From: Erythrocercus mccallii
Lineage: Eukaryota > Chordata > Aves > Passeriformes > Dicruridae
Assembly: GCA_013397435.1 (NCBI GenBank)
Contig: VZRG01000867.1
Coordinates: 19,746-83,745 of the forward strand
Reading direction: 5' to 3'
DNA length: 64,000 bases
Positions 63,201-64,000 of the stretch are shown in pieces; within the stretch, counting starts at the first letter, position 1, and the number at the start of each line of letters is the position of its first letter. A model generated the notes under the pieces. It was not told the origin of the DNA. It did no database searches and worked only from the letters and a program-made list of their open reading frames with translations. The translations under genes were made by a program, and so were the position numbers.

Positions 63201-64000
63201 TAGGCTGGGGAAGTAAATTCCATGATGGACTATGGTTCATGTAACACTTGGGATGGGCAGGAGTTTTTGGAACAAAGTAAGTTTGGGGTTTTTTATCTTC
63301 CCTCCCTGCTCCTGTCTGTAGAAATTGTCTTATTGGTTAAAGAGTAAAAGTTGCTATTGTATCAAGGACTTGCAACATGAATTTTTGTTGCTTGTCTGCT
63401 TGTTCAAAAATCCTGTTAAATCTGAACCTCACTATTATCTGAAAAACTAATTCCCTGGCCTAACCATGCAAAATAATTTGATTTATGTAAAGTTGATTGT
63501 GGTACATGCGTTATCAAAAGGAACTACAAGAACACTTAATTTTATACCATGTTGTATCTCCTGCACATTCACTGTGTCCTTTCTTGCCCCTTCTGTAAGG
63601 CAAACTCTCATGTTTCTTTTAATAAGAAAGCTGCGAATGAAAGCTCTCATTATTATCTATTAGCTTCTACCCTGATCAGAAGCAATGATTATTTTAGGCA
63701 AGAAGACACTTTCAGATTGCCAGTGGAATTACGAGAGCATCAGCACTACATTCATCATAATTTTTACATCCTCCAGTGCCTACCTCGCACAGGAACAGTT
63801 TCTGATGAGGCATCTTCCTACCTATTTCCCATGAGTTTTCAAACTCAGTATAGCACACTGTTCCTGTGTGCCGGAAGAGGAATCCAGGAGGCAAGCATCC
63901 AGCCTGGGTGGGCATGGAGGTTTTGAAAGAACTTAGGAATAAAAAAAGGATGTATCATCTTTGGAAGGAGGGTCAGGTCTCTCGGGAAATATTTAAGGAG

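Larger units (their letters stand above)
52746..64000 (-). other. Intron upstream of the MYRIP exon, no gene seen
   Basis: AT-rich intronic DNA without nameable interspersed repeats. It contains the GTTT microsatellite, a 27-base perfect duplication at 60236-60289 and a TA-rich run near 62636-62660. The longest open frame of the window, 169 codons at 54998-55507 plus, overlaps a 128-codon frame on the other strand and shows no domain. Confidence 0.55.

Noticed and set aside
1..64000. Searches by eye for tRNA, snRNA, rRNA, CRISPR arrays, prokaryotic operons and viral gene blocks
   Set aside because: No convincing signature of any of these was found. Composition and repeat content are those of an ordinary avian intron.

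Overview
The window looks like 64 kb of a bird genome lying almost entirely inside the introns of one gene transcribed on the minus strand. Three things support this. A single 222-base exon at 45744-45965 (minus) has clear splice sites and encodes a zinc finger that I recognise as the Rab27-binding FYVE-type finger of MYRIP (myosin VIIA and Rab interacting protein, also called SLAC2-C or exophilin-8). Interspersed repeats are sparse and dominated by truncated CR1 non-LTR retrotransposons, as is usual in birds. There is also an LTR-like block of the avian endogenous retrovirus type. I see no bacterial or phage gene organisation, no operons, no CRISPR array and no tRNA or rRNA gene. Nearly all short ORFs appear to be chance open frames in AT-rich intronic DNA.

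Layout from low to high coordinate, which runs from the 3' side of the gene to the 5' side. Positions 1-45743 are the intron downstream of the exon. It holds an LTR-like block (about 3118-3688, minus) with two internal tandem repeat arrays, a CR1 3' fragment (about 4474-4795, minus), a CR1 terminal sliver (about 6233-6300, minus), several MIR/CORE-SINE-like relics (best one about 23905-24115, minus), a CR1 copy with a large internal deletion (about 25020-26055, plus) that contains an AAC-rich microsatellite, a CA microsatellite (33965-34005) and a better preserved CR1 3' end (about 44150-44753, plus) only 1 kb from the exon. Positions 45966-64000 are the intron upstream of the exon. It holds short tandem duplications, a strong G-quadruplex-forming tract (52646-52667), a GTTT microsatellite and otherwise unremarkable AT-rich sequence.

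I looked for the neighbouring MYRIP exons, the first coding exon expected at higher coordinates and the next exon expected at lower coordinates, and did not find them. They probably lie outside the window, which fits the large introns of this gene in other vertebrates. The exon is phase-symmetric: skipping it would keep the reading frame but remove the whole zinc finger. That is the most biologically pointed observation here. I found no convincing evidence of a previously undescribed system.
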